Shown here one piece after another: positions 11,533 to 20,351 of a DNA stretch of 64,000 nucleotides. Position 1 is the first letter of the stretch. The number at the start of each line of letters is the position of its first letter. The notes under the pieces were generated by a model, which made no database searches, was not told the DNA's origin, and saw nothing but the letters and a program-made list of their open reading frames with translations. The stretch comes from Variovorax paradoxus B4 (GTDB lineage Bacteria > Pseudomonadota > Gammaproteobacteria > Burkholderiales > Burkholderiaceae_C), in NCBI RefSeq assembly GCF_000463015.1, contig NC_022247.1:4650001-4714000 (forward strand). The letters run 5' to 3'. The translations under genes and the position numbers were made by a program.

Positions 11533-11548
11533 CGGCACGACTGTTGCA
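11533..11548 (+). promoter_or_regulatory. Candidate sigma-54 promoter of the urease operon
   Basis: CGGCACGACTGTTGCA matches the -24/-12 consensus TGGCACG-N4-TTGCW at all but one position. GG (11534-11535) and GC (11546-11547) are separated by exactly ten bases. Transcription would begin near 11559, about 45 bp before ureA. Sigma-54 with NtrC is the known nitrogen-starvation switch for urease genes in many proteobacteria. On the opposite strand the overlapping AGGCTTCGTCTTTGCA also has GG-N10-GC spacing, but its -24 half is poor. Confidence 0.7.
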
Positions 11549-11603
11549 AAGACGAAGCCTGCCCAATAATGGCCGACCTCCACGCCTCCCGAAGCCGCCT
11601 CCC

Positions 11604-11906
11604 ATGGAACTGACCCCGCGCGAAAAAGACAAACTGCTGATCTTCACTGCAGCACTGCTGGCCGAACGCCGCAAGGCGCGGGGGCTGAAGCTCAACTACC
11701 CCGAAGCCGTCGCGCTGATCTCCGCCGCCGTGATGGAAGGCGCGCGCGACGGAAAGAGCGTCGCGGCGCTGATGAGCGAAGGCCGCACGGTGCTCACCCG
11801 CGCCGACGTGATGGACGGCATCGCCGAGATGATCCCGGACATCCAGGTGGAAGCCACCTTTCCCGACGGCACCAAGCTGGTCACCGTGCACCAACCCATC
11901 GTCTGA
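11604..11906 (+). CDS. ureA: Urease gamma subunit
   Basis: 100 residues, the standard UreA length. It begins [20 protein letters not shown] and contains the conserved [13 protein letters not shown], with the C-terminal [14 protein letters not shown]. UreA, UreB and UreC form the cytoplasmic nickel urease that splits urea into ammonia and carbamate. It is the first gene of the operon; upstream is only the divergent kinase gene and the sigma-54 promoter. The usual ureD is absent from its expected place just before ureA. Confidence 0.98.
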   Translation: MELTPREKDKLLIFTAALLAERRKARGLKLNYPEAVALISAAVMEGARDGKSVAALMSEGRTVLTRADVMDGIAEMIPDIQVEATFPDGTKLVTVHQPIV

Positions 11907-11938
11907 GCCGCCAAACAAGAAAGAAAGAAGACCCTGCC

Positions 11939-12535
11939 ATGCGCAACTCCTCCAAGACCCTCACCCTGCTTGCCATGCTGCTGCCGCTCGCGGCCGGCGC
12001 CCACACCGGCGCCGACGGCGGCATGCACCACGGCTTCGCCACCGGCTTCCTGCATCCGCTGGCCGGCGCCGACCACCTGGCCGCGATGGTCGCAGTCGGC
12101 CTCTGGAGCGCGCTGGCCGCGCGCCGCGCCTGGCCCGATCTGCTGTGGGCGCCGCTGGCCTTCGCCGGCATGCTGCTGGTGGGCGCGCTGATGGGGCTGG
12201 CGGGCGTGCAGCTGCCGGCCGTCGAACCGATGATCGCGGCCTCGCTGCTCGTGCTGGGCCTGCTGGTCGTCACGCGCGTGCATCTGCTGGCCGTGGTGGC
12301 CATGGCGGTGGTCGGCGTGTTCGCGGTGTTCCACGGCGTGGCCCACGGCTACGAGCTGGCCAGCGAAGACGGTGCGGCCCTCACGCTGGCCGGCATGGTC
12401 TGCGCCACGGTGCTGCTGCACGCCGCTGGCATCGCGATGGGCTGGGCGCTGCGCCACGCCAACGCCTGGCTGCCACGCGTGGCCGGCGCCGCTGTGCTCG
12501 GCCTGGGCGCAACGCTGCTGGCCCAGGCCATCTGA
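11939..12535 (+). CDS. ureJ: HupE/UreJ family membrane protein
   Basis: 198 residues. A signal-like first helix is followed by the HupE signature [18 protein letters not shown] and five or six further helices, with histidines in [10 protein letters not shown] and [11 protein letters not shown]. HupE/UreJ proteins are secondary nickel (or cobalt) permeases. Placement between ureA and ureB is a recurrent beta-proteobacterial arrangement and points to nickel supply for urease. It ends 8 bp before ureB. Confidence 0.93.
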   Translation: MRNSSKTLTLLAMLLPLAAGAHTGADGGMHHGFATGFLHPLAGADHLAAMVAVGLWSALAARRAWPDLLWAPLAFAGMLLVGALMGLAGVQLPAVEPMIAASLLVLGLLVVTRVHLLAVVAMAVVGVFAVFHGVAHGYELASEDGAALTLAGMVCATVLLHAAGIAMGWALRHANAWLPRVAGAAVLGLGATLLAQAI

Positions 12536-12543
12536 GGCCGGCC

Positions 12544-12849
12544 ATGATCCCTGGCGAACTCCTCACCGACGACGGCGAGCACGCGCTCAACCCCGGCCGC
12601 CGCACGCTCACGCTGGTGGTGCAGAACACCGCCGACCGGCCAATCCAGGTCGGCTCGCACTATCACTTTGCCGAGACGAATGGCGCGCTCGGCTTCGACC
12701 GCGAGGCCGCACGCGGCATGCGGCTGAACATTGCCTCGGGCGCCGCGGTGCGCTTCGAGCCGGGCCAGCAGCGCACGGTCGAGCTCGTCGATTTTTCGGG
12801 CGATCGCATCGTCTACGGCTTTCGCGGCCTCGTTCAAGGGAAGCTCTGA
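12544..12849 (+). CDS. ureB: Urease beta subunit
   Basis: 101 residues, the usual UreB length: [19 protein letters not shown], the conserved [27 protein letters not shown] and the end [10 protein letters not shown]. It is a structural subunit of the urease trimer with no catalytic residues. Its TGA overlaps the ureC ATG (TGATG at 12847-12851), so the two genes are translationally coupled. Confidence 0.98.
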   Translation: MIPGELLTDDGEHALNPGRRTLTLVVQNTADRPIQVGSHYHFAETNGALGFDREAARGMRLNIASGAAVRFEPGQQRTVELVDFSGDRIVYGFRGLVQGKL

Positions 12850-14597
12850 TGGCGACCATTTCAAGGCGTGCCTACGCTGAAATCTTCGGCCCCACCGTGG
12901 GCGACCGCGTCCGTCTTGCGGACACCAACCTGCTGATCGAAGTCGAGGCCGACTACACGCTGCGCGCCGGCGGCTACGGCGAAGAGGTGAAGTTCGGCGG
13001 CGGCAAGACCATCCGCGATGGCATGGCGCAGTCGCAGCGCACTCGCGCACAGGGAGCCGTCGACACCGTGCTGACCAACGCGCTGATCCTCGACCACTGG
13101 GGCATCGTGAAGGCCGACATCGGCTTGAAGGACGGCCGCATCGCCGCCGTCGGCAAGGCCGGCAATCCCGACGTGCAGCCGGGCGTGGACATCGTCATCG
13201 GACCGGGCACCGAGATCATCAGCTGCGAGGGCAACATCGTCACGGCCGGCGGCATCGACAGCCACATCCACTTCATCTGCCCGCAGCAGATCGAGGAGGC
13301 GCTCGCCTCCGGCATCACCACCATGCTGGGCGGCGGCACCGGCCCCGCCACCGGCACCTTCGCGACCACCGCCACCCCCGGCCCCTGGCACATCGAACGC
13401 ATGCTGCAGGCCGCCGATGCGTTCCCGATGAACCTGGGCTTCCTCGGCAAGGGCAATGCGAGCCTTCCCGATGCGCTGCACGAGCAGATCGAAGCCGGCG
13501 TCATCGGGCTCAAGCTGCACGAAGACTGGGGCACCACGCCTTCGGCCATCAGCAACTGTCTGGACGTGGCCGACGCCACCGACACGCAGGTGGCGATCCA
13601 CAGCGACACGCTCAACGAATCGGGCTTCGTCGAGAACACCATCGCCGCCGTGGGCGGCCGCGCGATCTGCGCCTTCCACACCGAAGGCGCGGGCGGCGGC
13701 CATGCGCCCGACATCCTGCGCGTGGTGGGCGAGGAGAACTTCCTGCCCTCCTCCACCAACCCCACCATGCCCTACACGGTGAACACGCTCGACGAACACG
13801 TCGACATGCTCATGGTGTGCCATCACCTGGACGCCGGCATTGCCGAGGACCTGGCCTTTGCCGAGTCTCGCATCCGCAAGGAAACCATTGCCGCCGAAGA
13901 CGTGCTGCACGACCTGGGCGCGATCAGCATGTTCAGTTCCGACAGCCAGGCCATGGGCCGCGTCGGCGAAGTGGTGCTGCGCTGCTGGCAGACGGCGCAC
14001 AAGATGAAACTGCAGCGCGGCTGGCTGCCACCCGCGCCCGGTACGGGTGCGGACTCGCTGGACAACAACGAGCGCAACGACAACTTCCGCGCCAAGCGCT
14101 ACGTGGCCAAGTACACGATCAACCCCGCCATCTCGCACGGCATCGCGCACGAGGTGGGCTCGATCGAGGTCGGCAAGTGGGCCGACCTCGTGATCTGGAA
14201 ACCCGCCTTCTTCGGCGTGAAGCCCTTCACCCTCATCAAGGGCGGCACCATCGCGATGGCCGCCATGGGCGACCCCAACGCGTCGATTCCCACGCCGCAG
14301 CCGGTGCACTACCGGCCGATGTTCGGCAGCTACGGCGGCTCGCTGGCCAGGAGCTCGCTGACCTTCGTCTCGCAGGCCGGGCTGGCCGCAGGCATCAAGG
14401 AGCGCTACGGCCTTTCGAAGCACCTCAGCGCGGTGAAGAACATCCGCAACGTGCGCAAGAAGGACCTGATCCACAACGGCTACACGCCGAAGATGGAGAT
14501 CGATGCGCAGACCTATGCGGTGCGTGCCGACGGGCATCTGCTGACCTGCGATCCGGCGGTGCAGCTGCCGCTGACGCAGCGGTATTTCCTGTTCTGA
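12849..14597 (+). CDS. ureC: Urease alpha (catalytic) subunit
   Basis: 582 residues. All nickel-site residues are visible: H139 and H141 in SHIHF, the carbamylated lysine K222 in [10 protein letters not shown]251 in IHSDT, H277 in AFHTEG, the flap C324-H325 in MVCHHLD and D365 in FSSDSQAMG. It is about ten residues longer than typical UreC. The extra residues sit near 393-410 ([19 protein letters not shown]), where most homologues have a shorter loop before [13 protein letters not shown]. This is probably a surface loop without effect on catalysis. The operon is broken immediately after this gene by the antisense toxin-antitoxin pair. Confidence 0.98.
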   Translation: MATISRRAYAEIFGPTVGDRVRLADTNLLIEVEADYTLRAGGYGEEVKFGGGKTIRDGMAQSQRTRAQGAVDTVLTNALILDHWGIVKADIGLKDGRIAAVGKAGNPDVQPGVDIVIGPGTEIISCEGNIVTAGGIDSHIHFICPQQIEEALASGITTMLGGGTGPATGTFATTATPGPWHIERMLQAADAFPMNLGFLGKGNASLPDALHEQIEAGVIGLKLHEDWGTTPSAISNCLDVADATDTQVAIHSDTLNESGFVENTIAAVGGRAICAFHTEGAGGGHAPDILRVVGEENFLPSSTNPTMPYTVNTLDEHVDMLMVCHHLDAGIAEDLAFAESRIRKETIAAEDVLHDLGAISMFSSDSQAMGRVGEVVLRCWQTAHKMKLQRGWLPPAPGTGADSLDNNERNDNFRAKRYVAKYTINPAISHGIAHEVGSIEVGKWADLVIWKPAFFGVKPFTLIKGGTIAMAAMGDPNASIPTPQPVHYRPMFGSYGGSLARSSLTFVSQAGLAAGIKERYGLSKHLSAVKNIRNVRKKDLIHNGYTPKMEIDAQTYAVRADGHLLTCDPAVQLPLTQRYFLF

Positions 14598-14600
14598 ATG

Positions 14601-15005
14601 TCAGCTGCTTCGAGGCGCGAGATGAGCGCGGACCCACTCCGCGAGCGCCTCTTCGTCGAGCTGGCCTGCGGCGAGCTTGAGTGTGGTCAGCACGCAGTCG
14701 TGGTCGGTCGCGCGAAGCTCGAAACCATTGAGGTCCAGAAAAACTTCCATGGCGACGAAAGCCGTTCTCTTGTTGCCGTCGGTGAATGGATGGTTGCGGG
14801 CAATCCCGAAGGCGTAGCTCGCAGCCAGTGCCGCCGCGTCGGGCGATTCGTACAGCGCCCGGTTTTGCGGTCGCCCCATGGCGGAAACGAGCAGCCCCTC
14901 GTCGCGTACTCCGGCGGGACCTCCATGCTCGGCCAGCTGTTCTTCGTGGACAGCATGAATCAATTGAAGGCTGAGCCAGACCCAGGCGTCGTTCGCGGCG
15001 CTCAC
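14601..15005 (-). CDS. doc: Doc-family (Fic/DOC) toxin
   Basis: 134 residues with the Doc form of the Fic motif, HPFTDGNKRTAF, at about residues 72-83, and the N-terminal WLSLQLIHAVHEEQLAEHGG common to death-on-curing proteins. Doc of phage P1 phosphorylates EF-Tu and stops translation; this copy keeps the His, Asp and GNKR residues and so looks active. The start is a GTG (15005-15003) overlapping the antitoxin stop (GTGA), giving coupled translation after the antitoxin. It lies antisense between ureC and ureE, its stop only 3 bp from the ureC stop. Confidence 0.92.
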   Translation of the reverse strand: MSAANDAWVWLSLQLIHAVHEEQLAEHGGPAGVRDEGLLVSAMGRPQNRALYESPDAAALAASYAFGIARNHPFTDGNKRTAFVAMEVFLDLNGFELRATDHDCVLTTLKLAAGQLDEEALAEWVRAHLAPRSS

Positions 15006-15229
15006 TTGGCGAGCTCGCGCAGCACGTTGCGCCGCTTCTTCATGATGCGGCGGGCTGCTTCCATCTGGCGCTCGAACTCCTCGTCATACGGAGTCAGGGT
15101 GAACCCTCCGCCTGCGGCTTGCGTCAGGTAAATCGTGTCACCCTTGCCGACATTCATGCTCGCCAGCACTTCCTTGGGCAGGATGACTCCGACCGAGTTG
15201 CCGATCTGGGTCAGTTTGAGGGCGGACAT
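15002..15229 (-). CDS. AbrB/MazE-type antitoxin of the Doc toxin
   Basis: 75 residues starting MSALKLTQIGNSVGVILPKE, the classic AbrB/MazE swapped-hairpin DNA-binding motif. A charged C-terminal tail (EEFERQMEAARRIMKKRR) should fold on, and neutralise, the toxin. The start at 15229 has GGAG seven bases upstream; a second ATG at 15241 has none. The pairing of an AbrB-type antitoxin with Doc, rather than Phd, is also seen elsewhere. As with other modules of this type, autoregulation at the palindromic promoter is expected but not shown. Confidence 0.9.
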   Translation of the reverse strand: MSALKLTQIGNSVGVILPKEVLASMNVGKGDTIYLTQAAGGGFTLTPYDEEFERQMEAARRIMKKRRNVLRELAK

Positions 15230-15300
15230 GGAAAGCTCCATTCAATCGAAGTTATAACAAGCGTTATATTATTCCGCCTCACTGGGAGTCGCAAGCCACC

Positions 15301-15903
15301 ATGCTCACCGCCAACAAACTCATGCCCCAAGGCCGCGGCCTTGCGCCCGTGCTGCTCAAGCGCGCTGCCACCATCGAACTCGACTGGGACGTGCGCCAGA
15401 AAAGCCGCTTCGACGCCACCGATTCGCAGGGCCGGCAGATCGGCGTGTTCCTGCCGCGTGGCACCGCCGTGCGCGGCGGCGACGTGCTGGTGGCCGAAGA
15501 CGGCTCGCTGATCCGCGTCATCGCGGCGCCGCAGCCGGTGCTGCGCATCACGCATTGCACGGCCCACGGCACGCCGTTCGACCTGACGCGCGCGGCCTAT
15601 CACCTGGGTAACCGGCATGTGCCGATCGAGCTCAAGCCCGACCACCTGAAGATCGAGCCCGACCATGTGCTGGCCGACATGCTGCGATCGATGCACCTGA
15701 TCGTCGTGGCGGCCGAGGAAGCCTTCGAGCCCGAGGGCGGCGCGTATGGGTCGCACGAGCATTCGCATGGCGGCGGCCACGATCATGCGCACGACCATGG
15801 CAACAGCAAAGGTCCGAAGCCGCTCGTGCTCGCACCGGAACTGCTCGATGACCACGACCATTCGCACGGTCACGACCACGGCCATCACGGGCACTCTCAC
15901 TGA
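15301..15903 (+). CDS. ureE: Urease accessory nickel metallochaperone UreE
   Basis: 200 residues. The UreE peptide-binding domain begins MLTANKLMPQGRGLAPVLLK, the metal-binding domain contains AYHLGNRHVPIEL (the conserved GNRH histidine), and the tail is very His-rich (GSHEHSHGGGHDHAHDHG and a final DHDHSHGHDHGHHGHSH). The tail can store several nickel ions. UreE delivers nickel to the UreG/UreF/UreD-apourease complex. It restarts the operon after the toxin-antitoxin pair, about 700 bp from ureC. Confidence 0.97.
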   Translation: MLTANKLMPQGRGLAPVLLKRAATIELDWDVRQKSRFDATDSQGRQIGVFLPRGTAVRGGDVLVAEDGSLIRVIAAPQPVLRITHCTAHGTPFDLTRAAYHLGNRHVPIELKPDHLKIEPDHVLADMLRSMHLIVVAAEEAFEPEGGAYGSHEHSHGGGHDHAHDHGNSKGPKPLVLAPELLDDHDHSHGHDHGHHGHSH

Positions 15904-15968
15904 AATGAGATCCTGCTTCCCGGTTCGTCGCGAGCACCCCGCAACACAACGCGCGGCGAAAAGCTGAC

Positions 15969-16640
15969 ATGCCCGACGCCCATAGCCTCCTGCAGCTCAT
16001 CTGGCTCGCCTCCCCGGCCCTGCCCGTGGGCGGCTTTTCCTATTCGGAAGGCGTCGAGGCGGCCGTCGAATGGGTCGGCATCGATTCGGAAGCCAAGGCC
16101 ATCGAGTGGCTCTCCGACCAGCTGCACCTGAGCTTCGCGCGCGGCGACCTCGCGCTCGTGGCGCAGGCCATCCCCGCCTGGCGCGCCGGCGATGCAGCGC
16201 GCATCCGCGAACTCAACGGCTGGGTCATGGCCACGCGCGAATCGGCCGAGTTCTTCCTGCAGACCGAGCAGATGGGCCGCTCTTTTGTCGAATGGCTCAA
16301 GCTGCACCACGACGACACGGCCGCGGTCTTTGCCGACCTGCCTGCGAGCTATCCCATCGCCTTTGCCTTTGCCGCGAGCCGCACCGGTGCCCCGGTGCAC
16401 GACGGCTGCCTGGCCTTCGCCTTCGGCTGGGCCGAGAACATGGTGGCCGCGGCCGTCAAGGCGGTGCCGCTGGGCCAGAGCGCGGGCCAGCGCATCCTGG
16501 CGCGGCTGGCAAACGAGATTCCCGCCGCCGTCGAGCGTGCGATGCGCCTCGGCGACGACGAGCGCCAGGCCTTTGCGCCCCTGCTGGCCGTGTTGTCGGC
16601 ACGCCATGAAACACAATACTCGCGCCTCTTCAGAAGCTGA
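15969..16640 (+). CDS. ureF: Urease accessory protein UreF
   Basis: 223 residues, all-helical, with the UreF hallmarks [20 protein letters not shown] near the N-terminus, [11 protein letters not shown] in the middle and [20 protein letters not shown] near the C-terminus. UreF acts as the checkpoint protein of the UreD-UreF-UreG activation complex. It lies 65 bp after ureE and 18 bp before ureG. Confidence 0.97.
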   Translation: MPDAHSLLQLIWLASPALPVGGFSYSEGVEAAVEWVGIDSEAKAIEWLSDQLHLSFARGDLALVAQAIPAWRAGDAARIRELNGWVMATRESAEFFLQTEQMGRSFVEWLKLHHDDTAAVFADLPASYPIAFAFAASRTGAPVHDGCLAFAFGWAENMVAAAVKAVPLGQSAGQRILARLANEIPAAVERAMRLGDDERQAFAPLLAVLSARHETQYSRLFRS

Positions 16641-16658
16641 CCGAACCGGACAACGCCC

Positions 16659-17309
16659 ATGACCTCCGCCCTGCACCACATTCCCCATCGCACCAAGAAA
16701 CTGCCGCCGCTGCGCGTGGGCATCGGCGGACCGGTCGGCTCGGGCAAGACCACGCTGCTCGAGATGCTTTGCAAGGCCATGCGCGACAAGTACGACCTCG
16801 TCGCCATCACCAACGACATCTACACCAAGGAAGACCAGCGCCTGCTGACCGTGGCCGGCGCCCTGCCCGCCGAACGCATCATGGGCGTGGAAACCGGCGG
16901 CTGCCCCCACACCGCCATCCGGGAAGACGCCTCGATCAACCTCGAGGCCATCGACCGCATGCTCGAGGACTTTCCCGATGCCGACGTGGTGTTCGTCGAA
17001 TCGGGCGGCGACAACCTCGCGGCCACTTTCAGCCCCGAGCTGTCGGACCTGACGATCTACGTGATCGACGTGGCGGCCGGCGAGAAGATTCCGCGCAAGG
17101 GCGGCCCCGGCATCACCAAGAGCGACCTGTTCGTCATCAACAAGACGGATCTTGCGCCCTACGTCGGTGCGAACCTCGACGTGATGGAGCAGGACACGCA
17201 GCGCATGCGCCGGCAGCGGCCCTACGTGATGACCAACCTCAAGACCCACACCGGCGTGGCCGAGGTGGTGGCGTTCATCGAGAAACGCGGCATGCTCGAC
17301 GCGGCCTGA
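16659..17309 (+). CDS. ureG: Urease accessory GTPase UreG
   Basis: 216 residues. SIMIBI-class GTPase: P-loop [13 protein letters not shown], the nickel-binding ETGGCPH (CPH), [15 protein letters not shown] and [10 protein letters not shown]. It couples GTP hydrolysis to nickel insertion. It is the last gene of the operon; the next genes are on the opposite strand. No ureD follows, so the UreD scaffold this GTPase needs must be encoded elsewhere. Confidence 0.98.
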   Translation: MTSALHHIPHRTKKLPPLRVGIGGPVGSGKTTLLEMLCKAMRDKYDLVAITNDIYTKEDQRLLTVAGALPAERIMGVETGGCPHTAIREDASINLEAIDRMLEDFPDADVVFVESGGDNLAATFSPELSDLTIYVIDVAAGEKIPRKGGPGITKSDLFVINKTDLAPYVGANLDVMEQDTQRMRRQRPYVMTNLKTHTGVAEVVAFIEKRGMLDAA

Positions 17310-17320
17310 GCCGCTCTCCT

Positions 17321-17860
17321 TCAGAGCTCGCTGCCATCGCGGACCTGCCGCGCCTTGTAGACCAGCCGCACACTCGCGCGGCGTGCATCGCGCACGTGCT
17401 GCAGGTACACGTCGGCGGCTTCGCTCGTCCACGCCGCGTAGGCGGTGCCGGGATCGTTCGACGCCAGTTCGCCGCCGAAAGCCCCGCGCCCCCATCGAAG
17501 CAGTTCGGCAAATGCGGCCGCACCGCCGTCGGGCAGGGCCTGCGCGGATGCGAGGAACTCGACGCGCCGCAGCTGCGAATCGGCAAAGAAGAAGATCGGC
17601 TCGAACACCAGCCCCGCCATCGAGACCGGCGCCGCCTGCCAGCTGCCGATCAGGCCACCTGCGAGCCGCTGCGGCCGCTGCACACGCTCGAGCGCAGGCA
17701 TCGCGGCCTGCAGTTCGCCGGGCGTCATGCCGAGCCGCACGCCGGGCGGCAAGGCCTGCGCATGCAGCGCCCCGGCAGCGAAGACTGCAGCGCCCGCGGC
17801 GAATGCGCGGACGAAAGGACCGAAAGAGGGCAAGAGAACAACGGATCGCAGCTTCGACAT
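17321..17860 (-). CDS. Hypothetical secreted protein
   Basis: 179 residues starting MSKLRSVVLLPSFGPF, with a signal peptide (AFAAGAAVFAAGALHAQA) and a mature part opening LPPGVRLGMTPGELQAAMPAL. The RLGMTPGEL stretch resembles the helix-strand opening of many small SmpA/BLIP-like periplasmic folds. No catalytic motif is visible. It is convergent with ureG (11 bp between stops) and unlikely to belong to the urease operon. Function unknown. Confidence 0.7.
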   Translation of the reverse strand: MSKLRSVVLLPSFGPFVRAFAAGAAVFAAGALHAQALPPGVRLGMTPGELQAAMPALERVQRPQRLAGGLIGSWQAAPVSMAGLVFEPIFFFADSQLRRVEFLASAQALPDGGAAAFAELLRWGRGAFGGELASNDPGTAYAAWTSEAADVYLQHVRDARRASVRLVYKARQVRDGSEL

Positions 17861-17988
17861 CGGAACAAGCAATAAACACTGGCGGCCAGGACAGACGGCC
17901 GCAAGTATCGCGCGGGGCGAAGGCCGGCGTTCTCGGCGGTATCGAATGACCCGCGTGAACGGCTGGCGCAGCATGCAGAGCCTGGTGC

Positions 17989-18612
17989 TCAGCCCGCCAC
18001 CGATGTTGTCTGCCCAGGCAGCGGCAGGCGCAGCGTCAGGCCCAGCGCGCCGCCCGCGTGCGGCGCCGCATAGATGCGCCCGCCGTGGCGGCTGGCAATG
18101 CGCTCGCACACGCGTGCACTGGCATGGCCGGCGGCCTGCGTCGCCTCGAGGAAGCGCGCCAGCGGCGGGCTCGCGTCGGAGGCGTCGAGATCCCTCCAGT
18201 GGACGACGGCCTGGCCGCTTTCCACCCGCGCCGAGACCTGCAGCGTGGCGCCGGGGGACATGACTTTTGCCGCATACCGCGCAACCTTCGAGAGCAGATC
18301 CTCCAGCTCGGCCTCGATGCCGAACACAGGCACCACCTCGTGCGGAACCCGGATGTCGAAGCGGATAGGCCAGCCGGATGCGCCTTCGGAACTTTCGAGA
18401 CTCCGCAGCGACGCAACAAGCGGCCGGAGGTCCTGCATGCTGCTCTCGTGCATCTTCTGCTGCGCCTCGCGCCGGGCCTGTGCGGCCATCTCGCGTGCTT
18501 GCGCGCCGGCCTTGAGATTGGAAACGAGCAGGGAGGCGATGAAGGCCAGCACCGCGGCCAGGCCGAGTGCGACGACGATGGCAATGGCCAGGCCCAGATT
18601 GCTTGAATACAT
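17989..18612 (-). CDS. Membrane-anchored protein with a degenerate histidine-kinase-like ATPase fold
   Basis: 207 residues. One N-terminal helix (LAIAIVVALGLAAVLAFIASLLV) is followed by a coiled coil (AREMAAQARREAQQKMHES), then a C-terminal half resembling the HATPase_c fold: an EAELEDLLSKVARYAAKV N-box-like helix, ARVCERIASRHGGRIYAAPH and ALGLTLRLPLPG like a kinase G2/F region. No phospho-accepting H-box is seen, and the N-box asparagine is not clear. It may be a kinase relic, an ATPase-fold regulator or a partner of another sensor. It is transcribed in line with the small lipoprotein gene just upstream. Confidence 0.6.
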   Translation of the reverse strand: MYSSNLGLAIAIVVALGLAAVLAFIASLLVSNLKAGAQAREMAAQARREAQQKMHESSMQDLRPLVASLRSLESSEGASGWPIRFDIRVPHEVVPVFGIEAELEDLLSKVARYAAKVMSPGATLQVSARVESGQAVVHWRDLDASDASPPLARFLEATQAAGHASARVCERIASRHGGRIYAAPHAGGALGLTLRLPLPGQTTSVAG

Positions 18613-18625
18613 GGGTCGTGCGCCT

Positions 18626-18913
18626 TCAACGCCCCTGCGGCGGCCGGAACTCCAGGGCACCGCCGGGGCCGCGTTCGCAAGTACCCGACAAGCTGTCGGC
18701 GCGCGGGCCCGGAAGCACCGGGCGCGCGCCTTCGGCCTGGCCGGCGCACACATCCCATGCGGCCATCGGCGGCCTTGGCGGCGCTTCGCCGCGAAAACCC
18801 GCGTGCCCGCTCCAGCCGGGTGGCGGACCATGGGGCGGCGGTGGCGCAAGCATGATGCAGCCGGACAAACCGGCAGCGGCGAGCAAGCTCGCCAGGTGAT
18901 GGATTCTGATCAT
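18626..18913 (-). CDS. Small proline-rich lipoprotein
   Basis: 95 residues. MIRIHHLASLLAAAGLSGC gives a lipoprotein signal with lipobox LSGC at about residue 19, then a Pro/Gly-rich stretch (MLAPPPPHGPPPGWSGHAG). The later CAGQAEGARPVLPGP and a second cysteine pair resemble small cysteine-containing envelope lipoproteins. It ends 13 bp before the next gene, so the two may be co-transcribed. Function unknown. Confidence 0.6.
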   Translation of the reverse strand: MIRIHHLASLLAAAGLSGCIMLAPPPPHGPPPGWSGHAGFRGEAPPRPPMAAWDVCAGQAEGARPVLPGPRADSLSGTCERGPGGALEFRPPQGR

Positions 18914-18943
18914 TTGAAACTCATGAACAAATTCACGGGCACG

Positions 18944-18978
18944 TGCGGCGGGGCCCCGCATTGCGCGGCCCCGCCGCA
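18944..18978 (-). terminator. Strong stem-loop downstream of the porin gene
   Basis: A perfect 12-bp stem, TGCGGCGGGGCC and its complement, enclosing an 11-nt loop, 15 bp beyond the porin stop in the direction of transcription. No T-run follows, so termination would rely on the stem or on Rho; it may also stabilise the mRNA end. Confidence 0.55.
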
Positions 18979-18992
18979 CACCGCCTCACGCG

Positions 18993-20150
18993 TCAGAACG
19001 CGTGCCGGATGCCGAAGTCGTAACCGGTGGACGAACGCGGCAGGCCCGTGTAGCTGACGCCGGCACTGCCGTAGCCGGTGGTGCTCGCGGCGCTCAGGCT
19101 GCCGGTGTAGGCCGCATCGTTGCGGTTGTTCACGCGTGCCACCGTCGCGTACAGGGCCGTGCGCTTCGAGAGGTTGTGCACATAGCCGATGGCCAGCTTC
19201 TGTGCGCGCGGATCTTCGCCCGTGATGCCGACGGCGCCTTCGTCGTAGCGCACGGTGGAGTACGACGCGCGGATCACGCCCGCGCCCACCGGCATGCTCG
19301 CGCCGATCAGGTAGCCGTTGTAGCTGTCGTGGCTGTTGCCGACGGCCAGGTCGAACTTGTTCTTCACGTTCGAGAGCTCGCCGAACAGCTTGACGGGACC
19401 GAAGTCGTACGACGCGCCGAGGTTGATGGTCTGCACCTTGCGGGTCAGCGAGGTGGTGTCCACGGCGACGTTCTCGCCCATCGCCAATGCGACGTCGAGC
19501 GGCCCGTTCGCATAGCCGAAACGGCCACCGACGTAGCGGCCGGCGCTGCTGCTGGTTGCGGCCGTGAGGTCGGTGGCGCTGGTCTTGGTGTTCTCGTTCA
19601 GGCTGTACTGCAGCTGGCCGTAGAAGCCGCCGAGGTTGGGCGGCAGGAAATAGCCGACCATGTTGCTGGCACGCACGTAGTTGGCGTTGTTCAGGCCGGT
19701 GCTGCCGCTCACGGTGTTGATCACGCTGGAGCCCGAGCCGTTGGTGCCGAACGGATCGAAGACCGTGTCGTTCCAGAAGGTGGCGGTGTAGTCCCGGCCC
19801 AGGCGCACCTCGCCGAAGCCGCCCGAAAGGCTCACGGTGGAACGGCGGTTGAAGGTGGAGATGCCGGTGGCGCCGTCGTCGTTGGTGATCGGCGCTTCGA
19901 GCCAGAAGCTGGCGGCCAGCCCGCCGCCCAGGTCTTCCGTGCCCCGGAAGCCGATGCGGCTGGAGTTGTAGCCCGAGTTGGCGAGGCTCCACTTGCTTTG
20001 CTTGGAGGTGAGGCCCGTGGTCGCATCGCGCGAGGTGGCCGACTGGTAGGTCACGCCGGCATCGATGACGCCGAACAACGTGACGGACGATTGGGCAGAG
20101 GCCAGGCCGGTAACGGCCAGCGCGGCGAGTGCCGTGAGGGATTTCTTCAT
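18993..20150 (-). CDS. Gram-negative trimeric porin
   Basis: 385 residues with a signal peptide (MKKSLTALAALAVTGLASAQ), the beta-proteobacterial porin opening SSVTLFGVIDAGVTYQS, the loop-3 region FGEVRLGRDYTATFWND and the typical C-terminal strand ending GYDFGIRHAF with terminal phenylalanine, needed for BAM recognition. It forms a 16-strand general diffusion channel in the outer membrane. It is monocistronic, with a 200-bp upstream spacer and a stem-loop downstream. Substrate preference cannot be told. Confidence 0.95.
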   Translation of the reverse strand: MKKSLTALAALAVTGLASAQSSVTLFGVIDAGVTYQSATSRDATTGLTSKQSKWSLANSGYNSSRIGFRGTEDLGGGLAASFWLEAPITNDDGATGISTFNRRSTVSLSGGFGEVRLGRDYTATFWNDTVFDPFGTNGSGSSVINTVSGSTGLNNANYVRASNMVGYFLPPNLGGFYGQLQYSLNENTKTSATDLTAATSSSAGRYVGGRFGYANGPLDVALAMGENVAVDTTSLTRKVQTINLGASYDFGPVKLFGELSNVKNKFDLAVGNSHDSYNGYLIGASMPVGAGVIRASYSTVRYDEGAVGITGEDPRAQKLAIGYVHNLSKRTALYATVARVNNRNDAAYTGSLSAASTTGYGSAGVSYTGLPRSSTGYDFGIRHAF

Positions 20151-20351
20151 TCAGGTTTCTCCGGTTTTCAGCAGCTCTTCATCGAGCAGCTGGACGGATG
20201 GTCCTGTTCAAATTTGGAGGAATCTGGTCGATGCAGCCTGCTTTGCATCGACTGTTGTTTGTGCGCACGCCCAAGCCCCTCGGCCATGCAAGGCCTCGTA
20301 CCAGAAATCTCCCAAATGGCACGCAATGCTCGGCACCCGAAGGAGCCCGAC

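Noticed and set aside
11511..11603. ureD before ureA
   Set aside because: Only 93 bp separate ureA from the divergent kinase gene; no room for ureD, and none is seen elsewhere in the window.
13823..14680. Open frames on either strand within ureC
   Set aside because: The whole ureC catalytic set is intact in one frame, so these are shadows.
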